A DNA stretch of 64,000 nucleotides from Agromyces sp. Marseille-P2726 (GTDB lineage: Bacteria > Actinomycetota > Actinomycetes > Actinomycetales > Microbacteriaceae). Below are positions 51,210 to 59,775 of this stretch, piece by piece. The stretch's first letter is position 1; every line of letters starts with the position of its first letter. The notes under the pieces are model-generated. The model was not told where the DNA came from, did no database searches, and was given only the letters and a program-made list of their open reading frames with translations. The DNA lies in assembly GCF_902809835.1 (NCBI RefSeq), contig NZ_CADDWM010000011.1, forward strand, positions 248,001 through 312,000. Direction: 5' to 3'. Position numbers and translations under genes: made by a program.

Positions 51210-51638
51210 TCAACGGATCGGTTGGAGCGCCTTCGCGGCGCGCTGCGGATCGGCGTACAGCCGAAGGCGACTGATCTGCGACCCCTCGATCGTGAACACG
51301 CCGACGTAGTCCTGCTCGTAGAGCGCACCGGTCTCGCCGATGATGCTGCGGCCCGAGAACTCGAGGATCACGCGGTCCGCACTCGAGTCGGTCGTGACGG
51401 TGTGGATCGTGAACTCGAGGTCGCGGCGGTTGGAGATCATCTTCCGGTAGTCGTCGGCGATCGCCTTGGCTCCCACGAACTCGGCGGGACTCACCGGCGA
51501 GTGGAACGGAAGTTCGTTGATCGCATCCGTCGTGAACAGCGCTTCGAAGGCGTCGAAGTCACCGGCCTCGAGGGTGCGATGGAACCCCAGCGCCACCTCG
51601 ACCCGGGGTTCCGCCGAACTCGGCGCGCCGACTACCAC
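51210..51638 (-). CDS. SnoaL-like (ketosteroid-isomerase fold) protein coupled to a P450
   Basis: 142 residues. HRTLEAGDFDAFEALFTTDAINELPF at the start, a GAKAIADDYRKM helix, and LYEQDYVGVFTIEGSQISRLRLYADP at the end are the normal order of the NTF2-like KSI/SnoaL cone. It lacks the Tyr-x4-Asp pair of the SnoaL_4 members elsewhere. GTG 51638 overlaps the P450 stop by seven bases, the second P450+SnoaL coupling in the window. The long frame to 51866 is a P450 shadow. Confidence 0.8.
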   Translation of the reverse strand: MVVGAPSSAEPRVEVALGFHRTLEAGDFDAFEALFTTDAINELPFHSPVSPAEFVGAKAIADDYRKMISNRRDLEFTIHTVTTDSSADRVILEFSGRSIIGETGALYEQDYVGVFTIEGSQISRLRLYADPQRAAKALQPIR

Positions 51639-52843
51639 GTGACCGGGAGGTCGTAGACGCCGAATACGAACCCGTCGCGCTGGAAGCCGATGTCGCTCTC
51701 GGAGCCGGCCAGCCGCAGGGTGGGGATGCGGCGCAGGATCGTCTCGAACACGATCTCGAGCTCCGCGCGCGCGAGGTTCTGGCCCAGGCACGAGTGGATG
51801 CCGCCGCCGAGGGCGAGGTGCTTGCTGTTGTCTCGGTCGATGTCGAAGACGTCGGGGTTGTCCCAATCCCGCGGGTCGCGGTGCGAGGGAGACATCAACG
51901 GAATGATGCCGGCGCCAGCCGGCACCTTCACGCCCCCAAGATCCATCTCCTGCGTGGTGATGCGTGCCACCGAGCCGTCGTTGATGGCCTGCAGGCGAAG
52001 CATTTCGGTGATCGCGTCGGGGATCCGGTCAGGGTTCGCACGCAGGAAGTCCGCCAGCTGGGGATCCCGGAACAGCTGCAGGAACCCGAGTGAGATCGTG
52101 TGCGCGGTGGTCTCATGGCCACCGACGATCAGCACATAGGTGTGCGCGATCGCCTGCTCACGGGTGATCTCCCCCGCCTGCAGCTTGTCGGTCAGCACCT
52201 GCAGCACGCCGCCGCCGGGGCTCTCGATCGACTCGTCGACCAGGCGCCCGGCGATCTCGAAGAGCTCCTTCGTGGCGGCGGCGAAGTCCTCTGCCGACGA
52301 ACTCGCGCGGGTGATCACGGTCGCGAGTCGCTCGAAGTCATCGTGGTACGCGTAGTCGATGCCGAGCGTGCGACAGATCACCGTCGAAGGGATGACGAGG
52401 CTGAACTCCTTGTGGAAATTGACCGGCTTCTCGAACGTCATCAGCCGATCGATCGCGTCGTCGACGATCTGCTGGATGTCGTCGCGCTGTTCGTTGATCT
52501 TCTTCATCGTGAACCACGGGGCCAGCATCTTGCGGAACTTGCCGTGGAGCGGGGGGTCCATGTGGTTCATGATCAGGTCATTGCGGCGGAAGCTCATGCC
52601 GCGACGAACCTGCGGGAACTCCTCCTGACTGGGATCACGCGACACGGTCGGGTCCTCGAAGACCTGACGGGCCTCCTTCTGCCGCGTCACCACCCACGCC
52701 GTCTTGCCGTTCTGGAGCGTCACCAGCTTCGCTGGCGTCTCCTCCCGCCACTCGACATACACCGGCGGCGGCGCCAGCGGGTCATCGCGCAGTTGGGGAA
52801 ATGCCGGAGGAGCTTCGGTCGACTGGTCACTCACGATGGTCAT
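51632..52843 (-). CDS. Cytochrome P450 (subfamily A), coupled to a SnoaL-like gene
   Basis: 403 residues, very similar to the P450 at 11469: NHMDPPLHGKFRKMLAPWFT, KPVNFHKEFSLVIPS, VGGHETTAHTIS, EMLRLQAINDGSVAR and GGGIHSCLGQNLARAE with Cys352. The shared coupling to a SnoaL-like protein suggests duplication of a module. ATG 52843 has GAAGGTGACGCA upstream. A striking inverted repeat lies 63 bases upstream. Confidence 0.93.
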   Translation of the reverse strand: MTIVSDQSTEAPPAFPQLRDDPLAPPPVYVEWREETPAKLVTLQNGKTAWVVTRQKEARQVFEDPTVSRDPSQEEFPQVRRGMSFRRNDLIMNHMDPPLHGKFRKMLAPWFTMKKINEQRDDIQQIVDDAIDRLMTFEKPVNFHKEFSLVIPSTVICRTLGIDYAYHDDFERLATVITRASSSAEDFAAATKELFEIAGRLVDESIESPGGGVLQVLTDKLQAGEITREQAIAHTYVLIVGGHETTAHTISLGFLQLFRDPQLADFLRANPDRIPDAITEMLRLQAINDGSVARITTQEMDLGGVKVPAGAGIIPLMSPSHRDPRDWDNPDVFDIDRDNSKHLALGGGIHSCLGQNLARAELEIVFETILRRIPTLRLAGSESDIGFQRDGFVFGVYDLPVTW

Positions 52844-52905
52844 TGCGTCACCTTCATCATTGAACGATGCCGAGGGAAGGGCGCTCGCCCCTGCCCGACA
52901 TTAGC

Positions 52906-52926
52906 GTGTAATCATTACAATTACAC
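52906..52926 (-). promoter_or_regulatory. Long operator-like inverted repeat above the P450 operon
   Basis: Arms GTGTAAT (52906-52912) and ATTACAC (52920-52926) are perfect, with seven bases between; inside, TGTAATCATTACA (52907-52919) is a second perfect palindrome overlapping the left arm. This overlapped symmetry is the strongest operator-like element in the window. It would fit a dimeric TetR- or GntR-type repressor 63 bases above the P450 start. Confidence 0.6.
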
Positions 52927-52969
52927 ACTTTCCGGCTGAGGCAAAGCGGCGAGCGCCCGCCCGTATGGA

Positions 52970-54220
52970 TCAGTTACCGAGTTCCGCGAGGAACTTTTCG
53001 AACTGCTCGGCGTACGTGTCCCAGTCGATGTCGTCGCCTCCGGCCGAGTAGACCTCGATGAGCTGATCGACGCTGGCGGTCGCTGGGTCGACCGCGTCGA
53101 TCTTCAGCTCGGACTCGACGAAGTCCACCCACTCCGTCACATAGGCCTCGTACTGGTCCTTGATCCCTTCGGGGTCGTCGATACCCGAGGTCGGCGATGC
53201 GAGCAGTTCCTTCAACATGCCCCCACGCTGTTCGTGGATCACCGCGTTCAGCTCCTCCGTCGGAGTGAAGGTGTGATTCGCGGCCTGCCCAGCCTCGATG
53301 GCGGCCTGGTATACCCGGAAGGTGTCGCGCATGAACGCCGCGTGCGCGACACCTGCCGACTCGCGCATGATCTGCTGCACTTCGGCCGGAAGCGCGTCCC
53401 AGCTGTCCTTGTTGAAGCCGATCTGGGCACCCGAACTCGCTCCACCGTCGACGAGGCCTGTGGCCGTCGTCACTTCGGTGACCCCGAGCGTCGCCACGTT
53501 GTCAGCCGCGAGATAAGCGCAGTCGATCACGCCGCGCTGCAGGGCCTCGTAGAGCTCGGGCGTGGGAAGGAAGACATTCGTCATGCCGAGCGCCTCGACC
53601 TCGGATACCCACGGCTCCCCTCCGGTACGAATGGTCTTGCCCGTCGCGTCTTCGGGCGTGGCAACGGGCTCGGCGCAAACCATGATGAACGGGCTGCTGT
53701 ACATGTAGAGCAGTGGCTCGATGTTCTGCGACCTGATCTCCTCGAGGATCGGTTCCGACGTCATGTACGCGCCGACGGAGGCCGGGTAGCCGGCAAGGTT
53801 CGCCATGGGGTAGCCGAGGTTGGTCATGGGGACAGTCAGCTGGTTCAGCCAGTTGGCCAGCGGAAGCTCATTCGGCTGGTTCGAAGCGGCGAAGAAGCCG
53901 ACATCCGCGAGCCCGGAGGCCAGGCCCGAGAACGATTCAGCACCGGGAATGAGCGAGGCGTTGTGATAAAGCTCGAACGTCACCTTTCCGTCGGTGCGCT
54001 TCTCCACTTCCTCGGTCCACGTCGCCAGCAGCGTCCCAGGCGTCCCCGTCTCGGGGAACGGTACCGAGGCGCGGAGCGTGATCGGGTCCATCTCGGCGAT
54101 CACGTCGCCGGCGGAATCCGCGTCGACGGGCGCGGCGCTCCCGCCCGAGGCGCAGCTCGACATCAGCACCGCCGCGCAGATCATCCCCAGTGCGAAACCA
54201 GCCCTGCGTATGCCTCTCAT
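52970..54220 (-). CDS. dctP: TRAP transporter substrate-binding lipoprotein
   Basis: 416 residues. MRGIRRAGFALGMICAAVLM then the lipobox MSSC; RTGGE with the ligand arginine; MTNVFLPTPELYEALQRGVIDC. The Cys pair (MVC and IDC) is shared with the two others. The start is ATG 54220 after AAGGAGTTGGC; the longer frame to 54274 runs into the divergent promoter. No adjacent permease. It is divergent from the Dabb gene. Confidence 0.9.
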   Translation of the reverse strand: MRGIRRAGFALGMICAAVLMSSCASGGSAAPVDADSAGDVIAEMDPITLRASVPFPETGTPGTLLATWTEEVEKRTDGKVTFELYHNASLIPGAESFSGLASGLADVGFFAASNQPNELPLANWLNQLTVPMTNLGYPMANLAGYPASVGAYMTSEPILEEIRSQNIEPLLYMYSSPFIMVCAEPVATPEDATGKTIRTGGEPWVSEVEALGMTNVFLPTPELYEALQRGVIDCAYLAADNVATLGVTEVTTATGLVDGGASSGAQIGFNKDSWDALPAEVQQIMRESAGVAHAAFMRDTFRVYQAAIEAGQAANHTFTPTEELNAVIHEQRGGMLKELLASPTSGIDDPEGIKDQYEAYVTEWVDFVESELKIDAVDPATASVDQLIEVYSAGGDDIDWDTYAEQFEKFLAELGN

Positions 54221-54273
54221 TTGCCAACTCCTTCGTTGGGTAGGGGTTCTTGTGCAACGTATTACAGACTGCA

Positions 54274-54288
54274 ATTCCTACAAGGAAT
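54274..54288. promoter_or_regulatory. Inverted repeat in the divergent dctP/Dabb promoter
   Basis: ATTCCTACAAGGAAT: perfect six-base arms and a three-base spacer, 54 bases above dctP and 29 bases above the Dabb gene. Extended by GCA on the left and GC on the right with one base slip. Probable operator for one or both genes. Confidence 0.45.
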
Positions 54289-54316
54289 GCAAGGAAACCG
54301 CAATAGACTCCAGTGC

Positions 54317-54616
54317 ATGATTCGTCATTGCTCACTCTGGAAGTTCACCGATGACGCGCCGACCGGTCTCGTCGATGAGGCCACGGACGCCTTCTACGCC
54401 GCAGCGGGCGAGATTCCGTCGATTCGTGCATGCCAAGTGGGCGGGAACATGGGGTACTTGGAGTCGAACTACGACTTCGCACTCACGATCGACTTCGATG
54501 ACCTCGACGGATATCGCGAATACGTCGCGCATGATCGCCACATGCAGCTGTTCAAGAAGTACCTCGAGCCGTATCTCGACAGGCGCTCTGCGGTCCAGTT
54601 CGAGCTGCGGGATTGA
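54317..54616 (+). CDS. Dabb (stress-responsive alpha-beta barrel) family protein
   Basis: 99 residues. MIRHCSLWKFTDD at the start and YREYVAHDRHMQLFKKYLEPYLD near the end are typical of Dabb/SRA1-type ferredoxin-like barrels; IDFDDLDGYREY is the usual middle. Members include olivetolic-acid-cyclase-type polyketide cyclases and unknowns. No Shine-Dalgarno lies in the first 20 bases upstream, so translation may be leaderless. It ends at a strong two-way terminator. Confidence 0.8.
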   Translation: MIRHCSLWKFTDDAPTGLVDEATDAFYAAAGEIPSIRACQVGGNMGYLESNYDFALTIDFDDLDGYREYVAHDRHMQLFKKYLEPYLDRRSAVQFELRD

Positions 54617-54621
54617 CCGAT

Positions 54622-54661
54622 GCTTCAGCGGCGCCGTTTCTTCGTGCGGCGCCGCTGAAGC
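54622..54661. terminator. Bidirectional terminator, 14-base perfect stem
   Basis: GCTTCAGCGGCGCC (54622-54635) and its exact complement (54648-54661) around a 12-base loop, between the convergent Dabb gene (ends 54616) and the SDR (ends 54668). Confidence 0.88.
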
Positions 54662-54667
54662 GAGTCG

Positions 54668-55414
54668 TTACGCCGGCTGCGTCACGTGCCGGTACAACGC
54701 GAACGTGTTGTTGAGGAATCCGCCGTCGACAACGATGTTCTGCCCGGTGACGTAGCCCGCGTCATCCGACGCCAGGAAGCTCACGACGCTGGCCATGTCG
54801 GCTGGTCCCGCGAGGCGGCCGAGCGGAATGAAGGGAGCCTCCTGCGGCGCCTCACCCTCCTTGATGGCGCGGTTCGTGCCCTCGGTCTGGACGCTGCCCG
54901 GTGCGACGCCGTTGACACGGATGCCGTCGGGCGCGAACTCCACCGCCGCCTGCTGGATGAGCATCGCGGCGGCCGCCTTGGATGCCGCATAGGAGCCGAC
55001 ACCGATTGCGGGAGCGAGCGCGGACATCGAGGTGATGTTCACGATCGCACCCTTGCCGTCTGCCGCAAGGTGCGGGTGGAACGCCTGCATGCAGAGCAGG
55101 TTGCCGCGCACGTTGACTGCGAAGACACGGTCGAACTCTTCGACCGAGATGTCGACGAGTGGCGACCACGGGTAGATGCCGGCGCTGTTGACGAGCACGC
55201 TGAGCTCGGGCACCAGTGCCGCTGCATCCCTCACCGACTGCGGATTGCTGACATCGAGCACGAGTGGTGTTCCGCCCAGCTTCTCCGCTGCGGCCCCGGC
55301 GAGCTCCTGGTTGTAGTCGGTCACATAGACGTGAAAACCGTCCTCGGTCAGCCGCTTCGCGATGCCGAAGCCGATTCCCTGCCCTGCGCCGGTGACGAGT
55401 GCATAGCGTGTCAT
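54668..55414 (-). CDS. Short-chain dehydrogenase/reductase, close paralogue of the 61218 gene
   Basis: 248 residues. MTRYALVTGAGQGIGFGIAK, NSAGIYPWSPL, NITSMSALAPAIGVG with Ser, YAASKAAA, GQNIVVDGGFL. The first 35 residues differ from those of the SDR at 61218 at only a few positions, including the unusual EDGFHVYVTDY, so these two are recent duplicates. ATG 55414 is upstream of AAGGGAGATGC-type sequence. Confidence 0.88.
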   Translation of the reverse strand: MTRYALVTGAGQGIGFGIAKRLTEDGFHVYVTDYNQELAGAAAEKLGGTPLVLDVSNPQSVRDAAALVPELSVLVNSAGIYPWSPLVDISVEEFDRVFAVNVRGNLLCMQAFHPHLAADGKGAIVNITSMSALAPAIGVGSYAASKAAAAMLIQQAAVEFAPDGIRVNGVAPGSVQTEGTNRAIKEGEAPQEAPFIPLGRLAGPADMASVVSFLASDDAGYVTGQNIVVDGGFLNNTFALYRHVTQPA

Positions 55415-55440
55415 GAAGCATCTCCCTTGTTGCGTTCAGT

Positions 55441-55462
55441 TTTTATCATTTATAGGATAAAA
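55441..55462. promoter_or_regulatory. Inverted repeat in the divergent SDR/SDR promoter
   Basis: TTTTATC (55441-55447) and GATAAAA (55456-55462), perfect seven-base arms with an eight-base AT-only spacer. It lies 27 bases above the minus SDR (start 55414) and 72 above the plus SDR (55534), a good place for a shared operator. Confidence 0.5.
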
Positions 55463-55533
55463 CGGATGTCGCGCCAACAGGTACGCGCGATCCATCGGCA
55501 CCAGCAGCGACACGACGAAGTGGAGACTGGATC

Positions 55534-56382
55534 TTGGTCACCGAAACCCGCACGAATGGCGTGTACCGCGCGTTGGTCACCGGCGCGAGTGTCGGAGGCA
55601 TCGGCTCGGCGATCGCCGAGAAGCTCATCGGCTCCGCGCTGACCCGAGGACTCGAGCCGCACCTCACGATCACGGCGACGAAGCCCACCGACGAGCTCGA
55701 GGAGTTCGCCGAATCGCAGCGCGATCGAGGTGCTCGGGTCCTGATTCTCACCGGCGACCTGGAGTCGACCACGTTTCCCGTCGAGGTCGCCGAGCAGGCC
55801 ATCGAGTTCGGCGGCGGCCTCGACACACTCGTCTCGAACGCCGGCCACACTCGCCTCGGACGCCTGGTTGACCAGACGACCATCGAGGAGTGGGACTCCG
55901 TGATGAACGTGCACACGCGCGCGGCGTGGCTCCTCGCCTCGACGGCGTACGCCGCATTGCGCGAGTCGCGCGGATCGTTCATCGCGACCACGTCGACGAG
56001 TGGTACGAGCCCGCATCCCGGTCTCGGCGCCTACTCCCCCGCGAAGGCCGCGCTCATCCGGCTCGTCGAGACCCTGGCGCTCGAATGGGGTCCAGTAGGG
56101 ATCCGGGCGAACGCGGTCGCGCCGGGCCCGATCGTGACCCCGATCAGCCAGAAGTCGCGGCCGGGCGTCAGCGAGGACGAGCTCCGCGAGATGCTCGCGG
56201 CTCGCGCCGAGGCCATGCCCCTCGGCGTGCTCGGTGAGCCGGCGGACATCGCCGAGGCCGTCGCGTTTCTCGCGAGCCCGGCAGCGAAGTTCATCACCGG
56301 GCAGAACCTCGCCGTCGACGGCGGACTCTCGCTCACCGCGAACCTGAGGGTGCCGATGCGGCACCAGCTCACGGTGCAGTGA
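55534..56382 (+). CDS. Short-chain dehydrogenase/reductase
   Basis: 282 residues from TTG 55534, which is eight bases after GGAG; GTG 55561 is a shorter alternative. TGASVGGIGSAIAEK is an unusual cofactor loop with an extra Gly; NAGHTRLG, TTSTSGTSPHPG with Thr/Ser, YSPAKAAL with Tyr and Lys, and GQNLAVDGGLSL follow. The YSPAK form (Pro inside YxxxK) is not rare but differs from its neighbours. First of the 55534-60266 plus group. Confidence 0.84.
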   Translation: MVTETRTNGVYRALVTGASVGGIGSAIAEKLIGSALTRGLEPHLTITATKPTDELEEFAESQRDRGARVLILTGDLESTTFPVEVAEQAIEFGGGLDTLVSNAGHTRLGRLVDQTTIEEWDSVMNVHTRAAWLLASTAYAALRESRGSFIATTSTSGTSPHPGLGAYSPAKAALIRLVETLALEWGPVGIRANAVAPGPIVTPISQKSRPGVSEDELREMLAARAEAMPLGVLGEPADIAEAVAFLASPAAKFITGQNLAVDGGLSLTANLRVPMRHQLTVQ

Positions 56383-56437
56383 CGCACGTTCGCGCTCATA
56401 CCACTCGACCGAATCACCACGAATGCAGAGGATGACG

Positions 56438-56926
56438 ATGACAGATATTGCTGTACGCACCGAGACCGAGATCGAATCGATCCGCCAGCTCAAGGCCCGG
56501 TACTTCCGCACGCTCGACACGAAGGACTGGGACGGGTTCAAGGCCGTGTTCACCGAGGATGCCGCGATCGGCCCGATCGACAACGGGTTTACTCCCGAAC
56601 TGCTCGCGCTGCGTTCGCCTGACGAGCAGAAGCCGGTCGCGGCATCCGGGATCGACGCCTTCGTGGAGCGCGTCGCAACGAACATCGGACCGCTGATCTC
56701 GACGCACCACGGCCACCAGCCCGAGATCGAGGTCACCGGCGACGACGAGGCATCCGGCATCTGGGCCATGGAGGACGTGCTCGTCTGGCCTGCCGACGGC
56801 TATCGTCTGCGCGGAACCGGCCACTACTGGGAGACGTACCGCAAGGTCGACGGCGAGTGGAGGATCGCGTCGATGAAGCTCACGCGGCTCTACGTGTTCG
56901 TCGAGCGCATCGAGCCGACCGCCTGA
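56438..56926 (+). CDS. SnoaL_4-type dehydratase/isomerase-like protein
   Basis: 162 residues; LKARYFRTLDTKDW gives Tyr22 and Asp27, THHGHQ the His. YWETYRKVDGEWRIASMKLTRLYV is the last strand pair. Most of the sequence is the same as the gene at 59772, so they are duplicates. ATG 56438 aligns with that gene's start and has AGAGG six bases upstream; ATG 56423 is an unlikely longer start. Confidence 0.85.
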   Translation: MTDIAVRTETEIESIRQLKARYFRTLDTKDWDGFKAVFTEDAAIGPIDNGFTPELLALRSPDEQKPVAASGIDAFVERVATNIGPLISTHHGHQPEIEVTGDDEASGIWAMEDVLVWPADGYRLRGTGHYWETYRKVDGEWRIASMKLTRLYVFVERIEPTA

Positions 56927-57000
56927 TGCCGAGATCCGGCCGAGCGCCGCATCAACCACGAATCAACCCAGCAACACGAAGCAACGACGAAGGAGTCCAC

Positions 57001-57813
57001 GTGTCTGATCACACCGCGTTCACGGAGAAGTACGGCCCTTGGGCGGTGGTCGTGGGCGGGTCCGAGGGCATCGGCTCCGCGTTCGCCAACGAGCTCGCCC
57101 ACCGCGGAATCAACTCCGTCCTGGTCGCCCGGACGCAGTCGACGCTCGATGAGGCGGCGGACGAGATCCGGGCGGCGAACCCCGGGGTGGAGGTGCGCAC
57201 CGTCGCCGTCGACCTGTCGACGCCCGAGGGGGCCGAGCGAGTCACGTGGGCGACCGACGATCTCGAGGTGGGAACGCTCGTCTACAACGTGGGTTCGGAA
57301 CCCAAGTACGGCGAGTTCATCGACCACGACTGGGAGATGCTCGCCGGTCGGCTGCAGCGCAACTTCGTGTCGAAGGCGCGTCTCGTCCACCACTATGCGG
57401 GGCGGATGGCACCGCGAGGGCGCGGTGCGCTCGTCCTGATGGGGTCGGTCGCCGGCTTCGGCGGCTCCCCCGGCTTCGCGCTCTATGCCGCGAGCAAGGC
57501 GTTCAGCCACACGCTCGGTGAGGGGCTGTGGTTCGAACTCGCCAAGCACGGCGTCGACGTGCTCACCCCCGTGGTCGGCCAGACCAACACGCCGACGATG
57601 GTCAAGGCCTACGGTCGGGTCGACGGAGCGGCCGACCCCGCCGACATCGCCCGTGAGGCGCTCGATCAGGTGGGCAACGGCCCGATCTGGATCGAGGGCA
57701 AGGTGCAGCAGTTGGTCGGCGACCGCATCGGCTCCGATCCCGCCGAACGAGTCAGGACCATCGGCGAGCGCGCCGCCCGCCTCGCCGCCGGCAACCCGGT
57801 CGGGGTGAGTTGA
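57001..57813 (+). CDS. Short-chain dehydrogenase/reductase (YqjQ/DltE-like)
   Basis: 270 residues. PWAVVVGGSEGIGSAFANE with the TGxxxGIG position as VGGSEGIG, YNVGSEPKYGEF in place of NNAG, MGSVAGFGGSPGF, YAASKAF, and the end TNTPTMVKAYGR. The missing NNAG (here YNVG) and VGGS mark an atypical branch. GTG 57001 follows GAAGGAGTCCAC. Followed two bases later by a SnoaL-like gene. Confidence 0.84.
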   Translation: MSDHTAFTEKYGPWAVVVGGSEGIGSAFANELAHRGINSVLVARTQSTLDEAADEIRAANPGVEVRTVAVDLSTPEGAERVTWATDDLEVGTLVYNVGSEPKYGEFIDHDWEMLAGRLQRNFVSKARLVHHYAGRMAPRGRGALVLMGSVAGFGGSPGFALYAASKAFSHTLGEGLWFELAKHGVDVLTPVVGQTNTPTMVKAYGRVDGAADPADIAREALDQVGNGPIWIEGKVQQLVGDRIGSDPAERVRTIGERAARLAAGNPVGVS

Positions 57814-57815
57814 TC

Positions 57816-58343
57816 ATGGTCTACGACGTCACCGCCGAAGAACGGAACCAGATCAGCCAGGGCCTGTACGCCTACTGCCGCGGCCTCGACCGGTTCGATC
57901 GTGGGCTGGCGCTCTCTCCGTTCGCGGACGACGCGCGCCTCGTGTACAGCGGTATCTTCGAGGGCTCGCCTGCCGAGTTCATGGACTGGATCTGGCCGAT
58001 CCACGCCCGCATGCTCGTGCACGTGCACCGAGTCGTGAACATCTTCATCGAGCGCAATCCGGCGGGAGACCTGGTCAGCGAGTCCTATGTCCAGGTGCTG
58101 CTCCGCACGACGGCCGACGATGGCACGATCTCCGACAATATCGGGAATGGGCGATACATCGACCGCTGGGCCGACCAGGACGGGCGGCTCGTCATCGTCG
58201 AACGCGACTACGTCCGCGACGCGACTCGCGCGTACCCGCACGAGCAGAAGGACCTCTCGGCCGTGCGCCCCGAATCGAGCGGTGCCGCGCTCGCCTGGGC
58301 TCGTGATGAGTCGGATGCCTCGTACCGGCTGCTGAGGGCATGA
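57816..58343 (+). CDS. SnoaL_4-type protein, first of a tandem pair
   Basis: 175 residues. LYAYCRGLDRFD gives Tyr20 and Asp25; HVHRVVNIFIERNPAGDLVSESYV is the core shared with the next gene; GNGRYIDRWADQDGRLVIVERDYV ends the fold. ATG 57816 follows GGGTGAG; TTG 57810 overlaps the SDR stop. Its end overlaps the paralogue's ATG by ATGA. Tandem pair suggests a heteromer or two successive dehydrations. Confidence 0.82.
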   Translation: MVYDVTAEERNQISQGLYAYCRGLDRFDRGLALSPFADDARLVYSGIFEGSPAEFMDWIWPIHARMLVHVHRVVNIFIERNPAGDLVSESYVQVLLRTTADDGTISDNIGNGRYIDRWADQDGRLVIVERDYVRDATRAYPHEQKDLSAVRPESSGAALAWARDESDASYRLLRA

Positions 58344-58912
58344 GCATGGCGCACAGTTCCGTCAGCGCCGAGGAGCGCAACCGGATCGAGCAGGCGCACG
58401 CCGCGTACTGTCGTGGACTCGACCGGTTCGACCGTGAGGTCGCCCTGTCAGCCTTCACCTCCGATGCGGTGCTCAACTACAGCGGGATCTACGTCGGCGA
58501 CGCGCCGGGCTTCATGGACTGGGTCTGGCCCTTCCACGAGCAGCTCGAGTTGAACGTGCATCGGGTCGCGAACGTGTTCATCCAGCGCAATCCGTCTGGA
58601 GATCTGGTCAGCGAGGCGTACGTCACGTCGCTGCTGCGACGCAGCGAGGGCGACGTGTTCATCGATCGGGTCGGGTACGGGCGATACATCGACCGCTGGG
58701 CCGAGACCGGCGACGGCAGGCTGGCGATCATCGAGCGCGAGTACGTGAACGATCTCGTCACCGAGATGCGGAACCCGGCACACGCCTCCCGTGCGGTCGC
58801 CGCGGTCGACGGCGTGCCCACCTTCCAAGCGGCCCGAAGCCGCGATGACGCGTCATACCGGCTCTTCACGGGTACAGGTCTCCTCCAGCCCACGTCATCC
58901 GGGGCGGGCTGA
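58340..58912 (+). CDS. SnoaL_4-type protein, second of a tandem pair
   Basis: 190 residues. AAYCRGLDRFDREVAL (Tyr23, Asp28), NVHRVANVFIQRNPSGDLVSEAYV and GYGRYIDRWAETGDGRLAIIEREYV match the preceding gene closely. The C-terminus has a longer tail. ATG 58340 overlaps the upstream stop. The dehydrogenase gene starts six bases after its stop. Confidence 0.82.
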   Translation: MSMAHSSVSAEERNRIEQAHAAYCRGLDRFDREVALSAFTSDAVLNYSGIYVGDAPGFMDWVWPFHEQLELNVHRVANVFIQRNPSGDLVSEAYVTSLLRRSEGDVFIDRVGYGRYIDRWAETGDGRLAIIEREYVNDLVTEMRNPAHASRAVAAVDGVPTFQAARSRDDASYRLFTGTGLLQPTSSGAG

Positions 58913-58917
58913 CCGCC

Positions 58918-59775
58918 GTGGACGTGGGATTCGTCGGCATGGGCAGCATGGGTGCGCCCATGGTGGAACGGATGGTGGCCGCGGGACACTCGGTGCGCGT
59001 GTACGCGCGACGTGAGGAATCGCGGTCGGCAGCGAAGGCCATGGGTGCCACGCCGGTGGCATCCGCGGTCGAGGCCGCCGAGTTCGCCGACGTGATGACG
59101 GTGTGCGTGTACACGACCGAGCAGGTGCGCGAGCTCTGCCTCGGGCCCGGCGGGGTGATCGCCGCGATGAAGCCTGGCAGCGTCCTCCTCATCCACACGA
59201 CGTGTCCGCCGGACACCATCACCGAACTGGTGAGCGCTGCCGGCGAGAGGGGCGTCTCCGTGGTCGATGCACCGCTGGACGGCAGACCGAAGGATGTCGC
59301 CGAGGGCGACGCCAGGGTGCTGATGGGAGCCGACGCTGAGAGCCGATCGCGCATCGCACCGGTGGTCGGGAGTTATGCCGGCTCGATCATCCATGTCGGT
59401 GAGGTGGGGGCGGGCCAACGCACGAAGACCCTCAACGTCCTGCTGACGGCGGCTCAGGTCGGACTGATCGCGGATGCGGCTCGGCTCGCGGCACAACTGG
59501 GCTTGGATCCCGCAGCAGCGCTCCACGCGATCAATCAGACGGGCGTGACCAGCCGACATCTCCAGTCCGCGTTGACGTTCGACGAGGATCCGACCGCCCA
59601 CGCCGCGATGGTGCAACCGTTCGTGACGAAGGACATCCGCAACTACGGCGACTCCTTCGAGGGGCTCGATCTCGGGCTGCTCGGGCTCGTCGTGCGCGCG
59701 TACACCGCGGATGACGCAGACGGCGACCATCGCGAGCCCGAAGCGCACACCGAGAGAACAGGAGCATTCGCATGA
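58918..59775 (+). CDS. 3-Hydroxyisobutyrate-dehydrogenase-family NAD(P)-dependent oxidoreductase
   Basis: 285 residues. The N-terminal VGFVGMGSMGAPMVERM is the cofactor motif; DAPLDGRPKDVAEGDARVLMG the substrate Ser/Gly region (with Asp in place of the usual VSGG form); GAGQRTKTLNVLLTA contains the catalytic Lys. Oxidises a beta-hydroxy acid or reduces an imine. GTG 58918. The last 20 or so residues are polar and overlap the next start by ATGA, so the C-terminus may be worn. Confidence 0.83.
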   Translation: MDVGFVGMGSMGAPMVERMVAAGHSVRVYARREESRSAAKAMGATPVASAVEAAEFADVMTVCVYTTEQVRELCLGPGGVIAAMKPGSVLLIHTTCPPDTITELVSAAGERGVSVVDAPLDGRPKDVAEGDARVLMGADAESRSRIAPVVGSYAGSIIHVGEVGAGQRTKTLNVLLTAAQVGLIADAARLAAQLGLDPAAALHAINQTGVTSRHLQSALTFDEDPTAHAAMVQPFVTKDIRNYGDSFEGLDLGLLGLVVRAYTADDADGDHREPEAHTERTGAFA

